The notes: generated from the sequence alone by a model not told the origin. A DNA stretch of 51,879 nt from PCC-9228 sp964477525 (GCA_964477525.1 CAYZHY010000010.1:1-51879), one strand, 5' to 3'. Positions 1 through 8,892 are shown, counted from the first letter of the stretch. Made by a program: numbers and translations.

Positions 1-142
1 ATTGGGAAAGCATTGTCTAGTTGCCTTCTTTTTGCAGTTCGGGAACGTTTTCATTTACATGTAATAACATGCATAATAAAATCGAGGTCAATCCACGAGG
101 GATTGTCTCTACAGCAATGGGATGTTGATAGGGAGAATGCCA

Positions 143-823
143 TTATGGCGATATCTTGTTAACAAAATCCCGATGTTCCTCACTGGCACAACCTTGCTGG
201 ATAACAGCAATAACTTTAGCCAAATCCCCAGCCAAAAGAGCTTCCTTATCCAACCACAAGCCGGGAAACACCTGACTGCACAAAATCCCATTGGCATTCG
301 GCGGCAGCGAAACGTAGCGATCGCTTTTTAACACCAACCAATCGATTTCCCCATCGTCAAAGCGCCAAATTAGATATTCCCGTACCCCATGGCGGCGGTA
401 AGCTTCCAACTTCGCATGGGTATCAATGGAAACACTACTGGCAGCCACCTCGACAATGAATTCCGGCGCACCTTCCACATACCCATCGCCGGTTATAATG
501 GATTCTCCCCCCTCTTGCAAACGCAACAAAGCATCCGGTTGGGGTTCGTTGTTCTTGTCAAGCCGAACTGTGGTATTATCCGCAAGTTGAATTCCAGCCG
601 TATTAGCGCGATAGATACCAAGCCACGCCATAATATTGGCATGAGGTTCTCCATGATTGGTAATTCGCACTGGAGACGCCATATACACAATTCCTTCAAT
701 CAACTCCGCTTTTTTTAAATTCGGCATGGCTTGATACCGGCGTTCAAATTCCTCCCGCGTTAAGCGATCGCCATTTTCTAAAGGTGGAACCAATTGGTTG
801 GTGTCAAACGTAGAAGTACTCAT
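143..823 (-). CDS. Uma2 family (DUF820) restriction-endonuclease-fold protein
   Basis: This 226-residue protein matches the Uma2/DUF820 family, which is heavily expanded in cyanobacteria and has a PD-(D/E)XK nuclease-like fold; its cellular role is not established. Visible hallmarks are the N-terminal LTREEFERRYQAMP segment, a KAELIEGIVYMASP strand, the QPDALLRL acidic strand, and the PEFIVEVAASS and KLEAYRRHGVREYLIW stretches, which correspond to the usual D...ExK catalytic region. I chose the ATG at 823 because an AAGAG ribosome-binding site lies just upstream; an in-frame ATG 13 codons earlier (862) is possible but its extension is not family-like. It is a single gene at the window edge, with no toxin or restriction partner beside it. 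Confidence 0.85.
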   Translation of the reverse strand: MSTSTFDTNQLVPPLENGDRLTREEFERRYQAMPNLKKAELIEGIVYMASPVRITNHGEPHANIMAWLGIYRANTAGIQLADNTTVRLDKNNEPQPDALLRLQEGGESIITGDGYVEGAPEFIVEVAASSVSIDTHAKLEAYRRHGVREYLIWRFDDGEIDWLVLKSDRYVSLPPNANGILCSQVFPGLWLDKEALLAGDLAKVIAVIQQGCASEEHRDFVNKISP

Positions 824-946
824 ATACTCTTGAAACGGGCTAGCGACATAGGCTACCAACATTATAGGAAGACAATGGGATCGGTCTTGATTGCTCCCTG
901 TAGCGGTTCATCCTTGCTAAATTTTGAAATCGACGAAAATTTATGT

Positions 947-974
947 TTGCGAATCCTTATGTAGGTGCTACAAT
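947..974 (+). promoter_or_regulatory. Candidate promoter of the RNA-binding protein gene
   Basis: TTGCGA (947-952) and TACAAT (969-974) are separated by 16 bases and resemble a sigma-70-type -35/-10 pair. Transcription from here would give a leader of about 130 bases before the RNA-binding protein ATG at 1111. Long leaders are common for cold-regulated rbp genes, so the assignment is plausible, but it rests on motif matching alone. Confidence 0.4.
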
Positions 975-1110
975 AAGAGACAACGAGCAATCGAGTTCGG
1001 TGACAACGTTTGATTTCGGTATTGATAGTGTTTTTTCAGCTTCATATTGACAGACTTTCTCCGAGACTTGGGCTCACTACACTTTCCATGAATCGAGGAG
1101 AAATCCACTA

Positions 1111-1368
1111 ATGTCTATTTACGTCGGCAACCTAGACTACTCTGTAACCCAAGAAGACCTCAGCGACGTTTTTGCTGAGTACGGTACTGTACAACGCGTG
1201 TACCTTCCCAAAGACCGCGAAACTGGTCGCATGCGCGGTTTTGGTTTTGTTGAGTTGGAAAACCAGCAAGAAGAATCCGCAGCCATTTCCGAATTGGATG
1301 GCGCGGAATGGCTGGGTCGCCAACTGAAGGTAAATCCGGCTAGACCTCGTGGCGAGAAGAAAAACTAG
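1111..1368 (+). CDS. Cyanobacterial RRM-type RNA-binding protein (Rbp)
   Basis: An 85-residue protein made almost entirely of one RNA-recognition motif. RNP2 is IYVGNL at residues 3-8 and RNP1 is RGFGFVEL at about residues 42-49, with the aromatic residues that stack on RNA bases. Cyanobacterial Rbp proteins bind mRNA; some are induced by cold and others help localise thylakoid-protein mRNAs. This one stops soon after the RRM (KVNPARPRGEKKN) and lacks the glycine-rich tail of RbpA1-type proteins, so it resembles the short tail-less class. The start is supported by GAGGAG eight bases upstream of the ATG. It is monocistronic, with a promoter-like pair about 140 bases upstream. Confidence 0.95.
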   Translation: MSIYVGNLDYSVTQEDLSDVFAEYGTVQRVYLPKDRETGRMRGFGFVELENQQEESAAISELDGAEWLGRQLKVNPARPRGEKKN

Positions 1369-1541
1369 TTTGCCAGTTGCAACCAGATAATGGTAAAAGA
1401 GGGGTGAAATTGCTTCGCCCTTCCCCCAACCAACAAAAATTTCCACGATAATTGAATCGTAAGTTTCGATACCAAGGCGCTTTTGGATTTGTAGAACGAT
1501 TGTTCCAGTTCCGAAAGCGCTTTCTTGTATTTTCTGTTTGG

Positions 1542-2846
1542 CTAGCGCACTTCGCCACGATGGGTATAGGGAGATAGCCAAGGAACCACAACAGCTAATA
1601 GTAATGGCGGCAGCATCGATAGCAACAAAATTTGCGCGTAGCTGTCAAAAACATCAAAACCCAAAGCAAATAGGTAGGGACCAAAAGCCGTACTCGCCAC
1701 AGCTAAAGTGGTAGCGAACCCTTTAATTTCCCCAAGTTGCGATCGCCCAAAATAATGAGCGTACACGCTACCTTGAATAACCCCTTTCATGCCTTGGGTT
1801 ATACCAGCAATAATACCATAAATCCACATCCAAATCAAGTTACTAACAAAAATAGGCAGCACCAGGGAAACGCAGAGAAAAATCAGCATGATGCTTAGCA
1901 AAAATCGGGGTTCCATGCGGTCGATAAAAAACCCAGTAAGGAGATTGGTAACCGCCGTCACCACCCCCAGCGGGGCAAACACCGCCACAGCAACCTGATT
2001 CTCCAAGCCACCCATTTGCTGCATAATATCATAATGGTGGAAAATCAATCCCGTTGCCAACGCCGATACAAAAACATCCCCTAGGGTAAATATCCAAAAA
2101 GTGAGGCTGCGGCGCGCCTGAGAAGCGGTATAGTTGATTTCTTTCGGTCTATCGGCTTCAGAAATGTTGCTGGTGTGCTTGCTATCGGGTTGCAAGCCGA
2201 ATAATTCTGGATGTCCGCGAAAAAATAACGCACCCACGGGAAGAATGGTGGCAGCGATAATGCCTCCCAAAATCATATAAGTCTGACGCCAACCAAACGA
2301 CTCAATTAGATTTTCCAACCAGCCGGGGAACAGGGCAATGCCAACGGCAAATCCAATGCTGGAAAGGCCCACTGCCATCCCCCGACGGCGAATAAACCAC
2401 AGATTGATAACGTGGAGGCTAACCAGCGTTAACGAACCCTGACCGAGGCTGCGAATGAGGATAAATCCGACGGTGAGTGACAGCAATCCGCCAATAAATC
2501 CCATCCCAGCACAAGCGATCGCAAATAGAATAGAAATGAGAATAACTGCCAAACGCGGACCGTAGCGATCGATAAATCTTCCTACAAAAGGCAGGATAAA
2601 AGAACCCCCCAGAGTGCCAAACGCATAGGTAAGCGACATTTGGGAACGGGAAATTTCCAAATCGCCGATAATGCGATCGACAAATACCGAAACCCCCACA
2701 GTTTGACCGGGTGTGGTCATAATAGTGCCCAGGGTGCCTGCGATTAAGACAATCCACCCATAGTAAATCGGTGCGTTGGCAACAATCCAACTGTGATGTC
2801 GGGGTTCGGGTTGAGTTTGATTGGCTTCTGGTTTTTGATCGTTCAA
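1542..2846 (-). CDS. Major facilitator superfamily transporter
   Basis: A 434-residue integral membrane protein with about twelve hydrophobic helices and the MFS layout. The loop between helices 2 and 3 reads GRFIDRYGPRLAV, close to the canonical GxxxDRxGxR motif, and the equivalent second-half loop is GFFIDRMEPRFL. The first helix, YYGWIVLIAGTLG, resembles the oxalate/formate and monocarboxylate (OFA-like) branch, suggesting an organic-anion substrate, but the substrate cannot be read from sequence. The N-terminal 20 residues are polar and cytosolic. It ends in a poorly conserved C-terminus just before the convergent rbp gene. The next minus-strand gene upstream is a TVP38 protein 74 bases away; co-transcription is possible but not shown. 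Confidence 0.9.
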   Translation of the reverse strand: MNDQKPEANQTQPEPRHHSWIVANAPIYYGWIVLIAGTLGTIMTTPGQTVGVSVFVDRIIGDLEISRSQMSLTYAFGTLGGSFILPFVGRFIDRYGPRLAVILISILFAIACAGMGFIGGLLSLTVGFILIRSLGQGSLTLVSLHVINLWFIRRRGMAVGLSSIGFAVGIALFPGWLENLIESFGWRQTYMILGGIIAATILPVGALFFRGHPELFGLQPDSKHTSNISEADRPKEINYTASQARRSLTFWIFTLGDVFVSALATGLIFHHYDIMQQMGGLENQVAVAVFAPLGVVTAVTNLLTGFFIDRMEPRFLLSIMLIFLCVSLVLPIFVSNLIWMWIYGIIAGITQGMKGVIQGSVYAHYFGRSQLGEIKGFATTLAVASTAFGPYLFALGFDVFDSYAQILLLSMLPPLLLAVVVPWLSPYTHRGEVR

Positions 2847-2920
2847 GAGTTTGCAAGTGAAATGGCAACGAAAGCGATCGAAAAGACGAAATTGGATTGT
2901 AACATAACGGCTACAGGATG

Positions 2921-3598
2921 TTAGCGATCGCTGTTTGTATCTTCAACCCCTTCACCCACATCAATCCGTTGTCTTTTTTTGACCCAACCAGTTACTATTG
3001 CTAGAAGGAAAACGCCTAACAACGCACCAAAAAGCAACCAACCACTATCTTCTAAAAAGCCAGCACCCACAGCCACAAATGGTGCATTGGAAATAACAAC
3101 ACTCAACACCAAAGCCAGGAGAAAACGGGATACCGGTGTTTGGGTCAAACCAACACCATAACTCACAAAATCGAACAATCCCGTCATTAACAAACCCGTC
3201 ATCGTAAAGAAATTATCTTCTAGATGTTTTTGGGCAAGAGAATCAACCCGCTGCATGGAGCGATCGCCAATGAATTTTCCCACCCACTTGCGTCCGTAGC
3301 GTCGCGATAAAGAAAAACTCAAACTGCAAGACATCAGGTCGGCAATAGAAACAATCAGAAAACCAGGACCAAAACCAAACAATCCCCCACTGAGAACAGC
3401 ATAAACCGTTCCCGGCAAAGAAGGAATCACCACGCTGGTAAACCGCAATCCAAAAACACCAAGAGGTGCCCAAATTCCTAACTTGCTAACGAATTTTCGC
3501 AGGTCTTCGATATTGAAATATTGACTTAAAATGATAGCAAGGGCTATCAAAAAAACAACGACTAGGAAGGTTAATCCTTGGCGTATTCTTAAAGACAC
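2921..3598 (-). CDS. TVP38/TMEM64 family membrane protein (SNARE-associated/DedA-like fold)
   Basis: A 225-residue membrane protein of the TVP38/TMEM64 family, related to DedA/VTT-domain proteins, several of which act as lipid scramblases or transporters. After an N-terminal helix the signature region LRFTSVVIPSLPGTVYAVLS is followed by GGLFGFGPGF, and later by SLSRRYGRKWVGKF, the usual cytosolic amphipathic Arg-rich segment. The C-terminus ends in a basic and acidic tail after the last helix. The ATG at 3598 directly precedes the charged MSLRIRQG N-terminus typical of inner-membrane proteins. It is divergent from the TrkA-type gene, with about 230 bases between the starts that should hold both promoters. 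The precise substrate is unknown. Confidence 0.88.
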   Translation of the reverse strand: MSLRIRQGLTFLVVVFLIALAIILSQYFNIEDLRKFVSKLGIWAPLGVFGLRFTSVVIPSLPGTVYAVLSGGLFGFGPGFLIVSIADLMSCSLSFSLSRRYGRKWVGKFIGDRSMQRVDSLAQKHLEDNFFTMTGLLMTGLFDFVSYGVGLTQTPVSRFLLALVLSVVISNAPFVAVGAGFLEDSGWLLFGALLGVFLLAIVTGWVKKRQRIDVGEGVEDTNSDR

Positions 3599-3825
3599 GA
3601 TGTATAAAAAATTCGGTCGCTGTCAACTGTTGCGCGTTTATTTAAAATAGAAAATTAAAACTCTTGTATAACTCTTTTTATGCTAGTAGCTCGATCGCCA
3701 TTTTGTCAAGATAAAGGAAACGCTGCTGTCAAACAACCACCTAGTTTGTTAGGCTGGATGCTGCTGGAAAAAATGGGGAATTGGAAGCAAGATTCTTAAG
3801 AATAGATGGGGAGATAGAGAAATAC

Positions 3826-4500
3826 ATGTACATTTTGATTGGCGGTGCCGGGATGATGGGGTTGGAACTAGCAAAATCCCTCCTGCACATGGGTCATACC
3901 ATCGCTATTATAGATACAGACTCGGTGGCTTGCCAGTATGCCCGGGAAAAAATTGGGGTTATGGCTTTTGAAGGCAGTGCGGTGAATACCACCGTCTTGT
4001 TAGAGGCAGGCATCCGCAAAGCCAACGCTATTATCGCCACCTTGCGGGAAGATGCCCTCAACCTGGCGATGGTTACTCTATCCAAACACTACGGCGTACC
4101 TCAGATTTTAGTACGAATGAGCGATCGCGATTTTGCCGACCCCTATCAACTCGCCGGGGCAACTCATATCATCAGTACCACCGAACTAGCCATTAGCCGC
4201 ATCGTCAACGCCATCGAATATCCCCAAGTCGATGCCATGATGCATTTCGAACAGGGGCAGGTAGAAGTTATCAAACTATCCATTCCCCAACATTGCTACG
4301 TTGCCGGACGCACGATTGCGGAAATTGCCCGAAACTCTGACTTTCCTACAGGAACTCTCATTATTGGCTATCAAGCCAATCCTTCCCAAGATTTAATTAT
4401 TCCCAATGGCAATACCATTTTAAAGAGCGGTTCCACAATTTTAGTAGTTACCAAACCCGACTTGGTACGGCAGACAATTGATTTTATGGGATTATGTTAG
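3826..4500 (+). CDS. TrkA-type potassium uptake regulator (RCK N and C domains)
   Basis: A 224-residue cytosolic protein with one RCK_N (TrkA_N) Rossmann domain and one TrkA_C domain, the architecture of KtrA/TrkA-like gating subunits that bind NAD(H) or ATP and control a membrane K+ channel or symporter. The dinucleotide-binding loop is GGAGMMG near the N-terminus, with the acidic residue at the end of strand 2 in IAIIDTDS, and the domain ends around SRIVNAIEYP. The second half, with VIKLSIPQH and GSTILVV, is the ligand-sensing C domain. The start at 3826 is preferred because GGAGATAGAG precedes it; a TTG 15 codons upstream is less likely. It converges on the Na+/H+ antiporter gene with only 8 bases between them. 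No Trk/Ktr membrane subunit is adjacent. Confidence 0.9.
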   Translation: MYILIGGAGMMGLELAKSLLHMGHTIAIIDTDSVACQYAREKIGVMAFEGSAVNTTVLLEAGIRKANAIIATLREDALNLAMVTLSKHYGVPQILVRMSDRDFADPYQLAGATHIISTTELAISRIVNAIEYPQVDAMMHFEQGQVEVIKLSIPQHCYVAGRTIAEIARNSDFPTGTLIIGYQANPSQDLIIPNGNTILKSGSTILVVTKPDLVRQTIDFMGLC

Positions 4501-4508
4501 TCAATCGT

Positions 4509-6158
4509 TCAATCATCCTGCAGCCACAAAAGCTTTTCGTTCAGTTCTTTAAGATAATTTTGCGCTACTTTTTCAGAAAGCAGACCTTTGCGAACGGCAT
4601 CGTTAATTGCTACTTTTTCTGCTAGATAGAGACGGCGGCGAAGTTTGTCTAAATAAGCTCTTTCCGCAACATTATCCGGTTGGTTGGCAATCCTTTGGTT
4701 GTAAATTTCTCGCAGCTCATTTTCAGAGGAAGCAATGCGCGCTTGATAGTTGGCATATATCTGCTCGTAGATTAATTTGGGCAAACCACCAGCTTCAAAA
4801 AGATTTTTCAGTTCTCTTTGAGCTGCCTTGGATGCCAATAGCTTCATTTGTAAGTTTTCAATGTATCGCTGCGTGGGAGATGCTTGCGACAGTTGCAATC
4901 GCTTCACCAACCAAGGCAAACTCAATCCCTGGACAATCAAAGAAACCAGTACCGTACTAAATATTAACGCAATCATTTGCGATCGCCCAGGCAACGTTAC
5001 CGGCAAACTCAAAGCCAATGCCATAGAAAGCGACCCTTTCACATTCCCCAAAATCAGAACGTGTTGCCACCGCCAAGGCAAAGGACGGTCAAAAAAACGC
5101 AGCAGCGACAGCAAAGAATAGGTGGAAAAAATCCGTCCGATTTGATACGCCAAAATCGCCAATAAAGTTGTGGGAATCGTTGCCAAAAGAATCCGGGGGT
5201 CTACTTCAATCCCCACCAACAAAAAAATAAACGTATTGACACCAAACCCGGCATATTCCCAAAAATTCAGCAGCGTTACTTTAATGGAAGCAGAGGTTTG
5301 CCAAAAGCCAAAATTGCCAATAACCAAACCAGCTATAACTACAGCAATGGCACTGGAAACCCCTAAAGATTGACCGAGTTGAAATGTTCCCAAGGAAACA
5401 GCAACCGTTAGCAAAATATTGCTCAAATCGTCGTCAATTTGCTGAAACAATCCCACGCAAAGATATCCCAACCCCAAGCCCAGCAGGCCACCTCCCCCAA
5501 AGGCAATAACCATTTCCTGTAGGGTTTGACCAATTTGAAAGGAACCTTCTATATGAATGGATGCAATAACGCTCAGCAATACCAAAGCAATGCCGTCGTT
5601 AAACAGACTTTCCCCTTCCACAATGGTTGCCAGGCGGGCAGGAATGGTGACGCTGCGGAATGCTACAATAACGGAAACTGTATCGGTAATTGTTAAAATT
5701 ACACCCACGGCACCAGCCGTAATCCATGCTAAATTGAGGGAAAATTTCAAAAACGTCGCGGTAATAGCAGTGGCAAGAACAACGCCTGGTCCTGCCAACA
5801 AGGCGATGGGTTTGATGGTGGTTCGCAGTCGGCTAATATCGGTGTTGATAGCGGCTTCAAAAATTAAAATAGGTAGAAATAAATTTAAAACCACATTCGG
5901 ATTTAAGCCAACAGCTTCTGGCAAAGATTCTTTGGTAATTGCCAATCCCGCTAAAACCAATCCCACGACGTAGGGAATTTTTAAACGACGGGTAATCAGG
6001 GCGACGGCTGTTGCCACCAGCAACAACACAATGGAAGTACTAATGAGCCCTGTGAAATCTCCTGAAGATGCCGAAAGCGTCTGGTTTAATGGCGGCGTGG
6101 CTACATTGTTCGCAAGCAGGCAATCGGTCACGTTTAATATATCCGTTACAATCGACAA
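4509..6158 (-). CDS. CPA1-type Na+/H+ antiporter (NhaP/NhaS-like)
   Basis: A 549-residue monovalent cation/proton antiporter. About twelve hydrophobic helices occupy residues 35-430, followed by a roughly 115-residue charged, helical cytoplasmic tail. The ion-binding helix contains GESLFNDGIALVLL, the ND motif of CPA1 antiporters, and an earlier helix carries LPILIFEAAIN. The tail (RELKNLF to the C-terminal KELNEKLLWLQDD) is typical of cyanobacterial NhaS-type exchangers and probably regulatory. The role is sodium extrusion and pH balance at the plasma or thylakoid membrane. Its neighbour across a convergent junction is a TrkA-type K+ regulator, so the locus as a whole suits ion homeostasis. 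The N-terminal 30 residues before the first helix are weakly conserved, so the true start could be a little downstream. Confidence 0.9.
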   Translation of the reverse strand: MSIVTDILNVTDCLLANNVATPPLNQTLSASSGDFTGLISTSIVLLLVATAVALITRRLKIPYVVGLVLAGLAITKESLPEAVGLNPNVVLNLFLPILIFEAAINTDISRLRTTIKPIALLAGPGVVLATAITATFLKFSLNLAWITAGAVGVILTITDTVSVIVAFRSVTIPARLATIVEGESLFNDGIALVLLSVIASIHIEGSFQIGQTLQEMVIAFGGGGLLGLGLGYLCVGLFQQIDDDLSNILLTVAVSLGTFQLGQSLGVSSAIAVVIAGLVIGNFGFWQTSASIKVTLLNFWEYAGFGVNTFIFLLVGIEVDPRILLATIPTTLLAILAYQIGRIFSTYSLLSLLRFFDRPLPWRWQHVLILGNVKGSLSMALALSLPVTLPGRSQMIALIFSTVLVSLIVQGLSLPWLVKRLQLSQASPTQRYIENLQMKLLASKAAQRELKNLFEAGGLPKLIYEQIYANYQARIASSENELREIYNQRIANQPDNVAERAYLDKLRRRLYLAEKVAINDAVRKGLLSEKVAQNYLKELNEKLLWLQDD

Positions 6159-6633
6159 ATCGTTTCCGACAAAACTTTAGCGAATCTGACAGAAAAACGC
6201 TTCGATACCATAAAACATTTATTTTGTCAATCCCCCATTTTCGCCGCGCCCAAAATTTTTTCGCTACAGGTGGTGTTTCCAAAACGCGATCGCGCGATCG
6301 CTATCCACGCAAAAAAAGGGGTTTTGGCATTTTTAACCCACTGTTTGAGTCAAATGCACAAAAAACCCCAACATACCAGTGTCTAAACCATAAACGATCG
6401 TAGCATGTTGGCTAAAAAACTGCAACTTCGTTTCACAATTGAAAATTTATATCAATAAAAAAAGGGAGTTTTGGCCGATTGTATTTAAATCCTAAAATCG
6501 TTTCCCTGCATCTATCGTCCTGTTTAATAACACCTCCCCAACCAAATCCATATAAAGAAGGGCAAACGGCAATTGATTCTTTTTCTTTTTCCTGGGAAAG
6601 CGAATACAACTTCCTACCTATGGCAGAACGGAA
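6159..6633. other. Intergenic stretch without a recognised gene
   Basis: About 475 bases between the antiporter start and the 3' end of the dual-OB gene. It contains overlapping HIP1 cores (GCGATCGC-like, around 6287-6300), an inverted pair GGGGTTTT / AAAACCCC (about 6318-6370) and A/T-rich runs. It must hold the antiporter promoter, but no convincing -35/-10 pair was located. The short open frames here have no ribosome-binding site or recognisable sequence. Confidence 0.6.
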
Positions 6634-7305
6634 CTACATGGCAATGACGCCTGCAATTAATTTCCAAGCGGGAGCTTCTCCTTCCCAGTCTGGAAATGCA
6701 TAAGGAATGCTCAGACTCATGGTTACCAAACAACGAGTAGGGGGGTCGTAACCGCCATCTAGTTTTTTAACCAATAGGGGGTCAGTAATTTTAATTTTCC
6801 GCAGGCAAATACCACCAGACGTTACAATAGTTCCCCGCCAATCCATGTATCCTTTGCTGTTTGCTTTTCCTTCTATGGAAAAACGTTCGGCGAAAATGAG
6901 CTGCAAGGTGGTACGTTGGTGAAAAGGAAGGCTTCGCAAATAGGAAGGGTAGACATATTTCCAACGATTGTGGAGAATAGACTCGCCGCGATCGCAATAG
7001 GGCAGCACATCCTCAATGTTCGCGCGACCTAAATATTGCCATTGACCCGCCAAAACGGAATAATTTTCGCATTCAAACCCAAAATCATTGCCCGTATCGT
7101 CCAAAGGAATGGCTAAAATATCGAGCAATTTCGGTTCTCTGCCTTCCACAAACCGCACCCATTTGGGAACTTTGCCCGTTTCTGGATATAGGGTATCACA
7201 AACCGGACGCACCCACTTACCAGTATCCACATCAATTCCTGCGATGCAACGTTCGTGTTTTTTCCAGGAATTCGCCAGACAGATAATTTTTCTCACAGAT
7301 GGCAT
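6634..7305 (-). CDS. Dual-OB-like domain protein, third gene of a DUF488 operon
   Basis: A 223-residue soluble protein. The N-terminus (KIICLANSWKKHERCIAGID then GKWVRPVC) and the repeated beta-rich halves resemble the dual OB-fold (DuOB) family that occurs beside DUF488 genes; I recognise this from pattern memory and rate it moderate. Conserved-looking polar residues are the SWK...ERCIAG motif, WVRPV and the C-terminal CLVTMSLSIPY strand. It has no signal peptide or membrane segment. Its ATG lies inside the 3' end of the preceding DUF488 gene (13-base overlap), so it is almost certainly translated from the same transcript by coupling. Function is unknown; nucleotide or nucleic-acid binding would fit an OB fold, but that is inference. 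Confidence 0.75.
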   Translation of the reverse strand: MPSVRKIICLANSWKKHERCIAGIDVDTGKWVRPVCDTLYPETGKVPKWVRFVEGREPKLLDILAIPLDDTGNDFGFECENYSVLAGQWQYLGRANIEDVLPYCDRGESILHNRWKYVYPSYLRSLPFHQRTTLQLIFAERFSIEGKANSKGYMDWRGTIVTSGGICLRKIKITDPLLVKKLDGGYDPPTRCLVTMSLSIPYAFPDWEGEAPAWKLIAGVIAM

Positions 7306-7739
7306 ATCTCAATATTTCCCCATTTTTCGCGCAAATATTCCGCTACCAAACGGCGATGGCAGCAATCTGGCTTGGCTTCGCTGCAAAGCAAGCAAGCATG
7401 GTTGAAAAGATCGGGAGAAAGTTGTTGTTCGATTTGACGATTGGTTAAAAGGTCTAGAAAACTCCGTTCGTATACTTGCCACTCTCCTTTATTTTTTTTG
7501 TATTCGTCTAAAATATCTTTAGTGGGAGCGAGTTCTAAGATATGAACGTAGTCGATATGGCCAATGGTTTTGAGAAAATAGGGCAAGTCGGATTTTTTGG
7601 TAAATCCGGCCAGCTGGGAAACGTTATTTAAACGGATGTCAATTACTCGCTGTACCCCTGCTGCTTTGAGACTTTCAAAGAATTGCTGGGCGTTTTTTTT
7701 GGTAAATCCAATGGTGAATAAGTTAATGGTCTCGGTCAT
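7293..7739 (-). CDS. DUF488 family protein, short paralogue
   Basis: A 148-residue DUF488 protein. It has the N-terminal strand LFTIGFTKK, the DIRLNNVSQLAGFTK stretch and the diagnostic C-terminal LLCSEAKPDCCHR motif (about residues 117-129), with conserved Cys, Glu and Cys-His-Arg. It overlaps the upstream DUF488 gene by 17 bases and the downstream dual-OB gene by 13 bases. The two DUF488 proteins in this operon are clearly different, not a recent duplication: this one lacks the roughly 70-residue C-terminal extension of its neighbour. The family has no established biochemical activity that I can cite with confidence; the invariant Cys/His/Arg cluster suggests a catalytic or nucleotide-binding site. 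Confidence 0.9.
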   Translation of the reverse strand: MTETINLFTIGFTKKNAQQFFESLKAAGVQRVIDIRLNNVSQLAGFTKKSDLPYFLKTIGHIDYVHILELAPTKDILDEYKKNKGEWQVYERSFLDLLTNRQIEQQLSPDLFNHACLLCSEAKPDCCHRRLVAEYLREKWGNIEICHL

Positions 7740-8385
7740 GGGAATTTGGGTCTTTTTCTACGTAGGCAATTTCGTCGCCTTGAAGTCTATAGGCTTGTTC
7801 CAGGCATTCTGCTTTGGTTGGGAAAGAATCCTGGGATGGGGCAAACAAGGAAAGCTGAATGGGTTGGCTGCTGCCTTGGAATTCTGTCAATCCGTGCTTT
7901 TTCAGCATTCTGTCTTCTAAATGGTTGTGATTTTCTAAGTAACCGTCTTTTAAAATATGGTTAATGTCAATATCGGGTTGGGATTTGCGCAAGTGCTGGC
8001 AAACCAAGATGGCACGGTGGCACGTGAGTGGATCTTGTTCGGCACACATGAGGGAAATTCTGGGTTGGTTTTGGTTTACATCCCTGAGAAGGCGTGCAAT
8101 ACCGCTGCGAAATTCTTCGGTTTGGGCAATTTTTTCGTAGACGGCTTTTCCATCTACGTAACATTCTTCGTGGTTGGGTCTCGCTCCCAATTCTTTGCCT
8201 AAAAATAGATAGGAAATACCGGCTTGGGTTAAGGCTTTTTCTAAGGCGGCTTTTTTGAAGTGGGGCAGAAACTTGCTGTAGGGATGGGAACGCACGTCGG
8301 CGACGACATCAATCTGATGCTGCTGCAGTAAAGATATAAATTTGTCTATGTCGTGGTTGGAATGACCAATGGTAAACAGTTCCAT
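7723..8385 (-). CDS. DUF488 family protein, long paralogue, first gene of the operon
   Basis: A 220-residue DUF488 protein that opens a three-gene overlapping operon. The core contains LFTIGHSN (residues 3-10), DVVADVRSHPYSKF (26-39), LGARPNHEECYVDGK and the signature MCAEQDPLTCHR (113-124). After the core, about 70 residues follow, with HILKDG, LEDRMLKKHGL and QPIQLSLFAP; the last resembles the short hydrophobic 'xQLxLF' peptides that some proteins use to bind the sliding clamp, but that is only a resemblance. The start ATG is preceded by AGGATA. Upstream lie G-rich repeats and tRNA-Val, so the operon promoter must be close to the start. The function is not known. Confidence 0.92.
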   Translation of the reverse strand: MELFTIGHSNHDIDKFISLLQQHQIDVVADVRSHPYSKFLPHFKKAALEKALTQAGISYLFLGKELGARPNHEECYVDGKAVYEKIAQTEEFRSGIARLLRDVNQNQPRISLMCAEQDPLTCHRAILVCQHLRKSQPDIDINHILKDGYLENHNHLEDRMLKKHGLTEFQGSSQPIQLSLFAPSQDSFPTKAECLEQAYRLQGDEIAYVEKDPNSHDRDH

Positions 8386-8490
8386 GGCGGCTATCCTTTA
8401 CCTTTAGCGCCTGGCGCATTTGGGCGAAAAATCTGATGTTGGTTGGGGAAGGTTTTCTAAAAAGTTACTCGTTCCCTATATTGCTGTCAA

Positions 8491-8598
8491 GGAGGGGGAA
8501 GAGGGAGAAGAGCGGGATGAGGGGGATGAGGGGGAAGAGGGAGAAGAGCGGGAAGAGCGGGAAGAGGGGGATGAGGGGGATGAGGGGGATGAGAAAGA
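8491..8598. repeat. G/A-rich tandem repeat, period 9
   Basis: About 108 bases of purine-only plus-strand sequence built from nine-base units such as GAGGGGGAT, GAGGGAGAA and GAGCGGGAA. It lies between the DUF488 operon start and tRNA-Val. The period of nine leaves a long Glu/Gly/Arg-rich open frame that is a by-product of the repeat. Similar but not identical purine repeats lie at 33464-33517 and, as a pyrimidine-rich tract, at 41031-41071. Confidence 0.8.
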
Positions 8599-8693
8599 GA
8601 GCGACAATGAATACGATACCAATGGGATTTCTATGCTTCGTTGTTGTAAACTTTTTCTAATTTTTTGCCCATTTTTCCGACTTCCGAAGAACT

Positions 8694-8731
8694 GGACTTC
8701 GACAGGCTCAGTTTCGGCGAAGCTGAAGTCC
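8694..8731. repeat. REP-like palindrome with CTTCGACAGGCTCAG core
   Basis: A 38-base imperfect palindrome: GGACTTC at 8694-8700 pairs with GAAGTCC at 8725-8731, and the interior contains GACAGGCTCAG and GGCGAAGCT. The GACAGGCTCAG core recurs in REP-like interspersed palindromes of many bacterial genomes. It sits in the same noncoding interval as the G-rich repeat and tRNA-Val. No RAYT-type transposase gene is present in the window. Confidence 0.5.
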
Positions 8732-8820
8732 GATTCTATGTCTTTCCCATCTTCCCAATCTTCTATAAGAATAGGGAAACGGGTTCTTAAAAACTTTTCC
8801 ACGAAATTCGGAAAAAAGAA

Positions 8821-8892
<72 letters not shown>

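Noticed and set aside
122..331. Plus-strand open frames at the left edge
   Set aside because: They are antisense to the Uma2 protein and share no features with known families.
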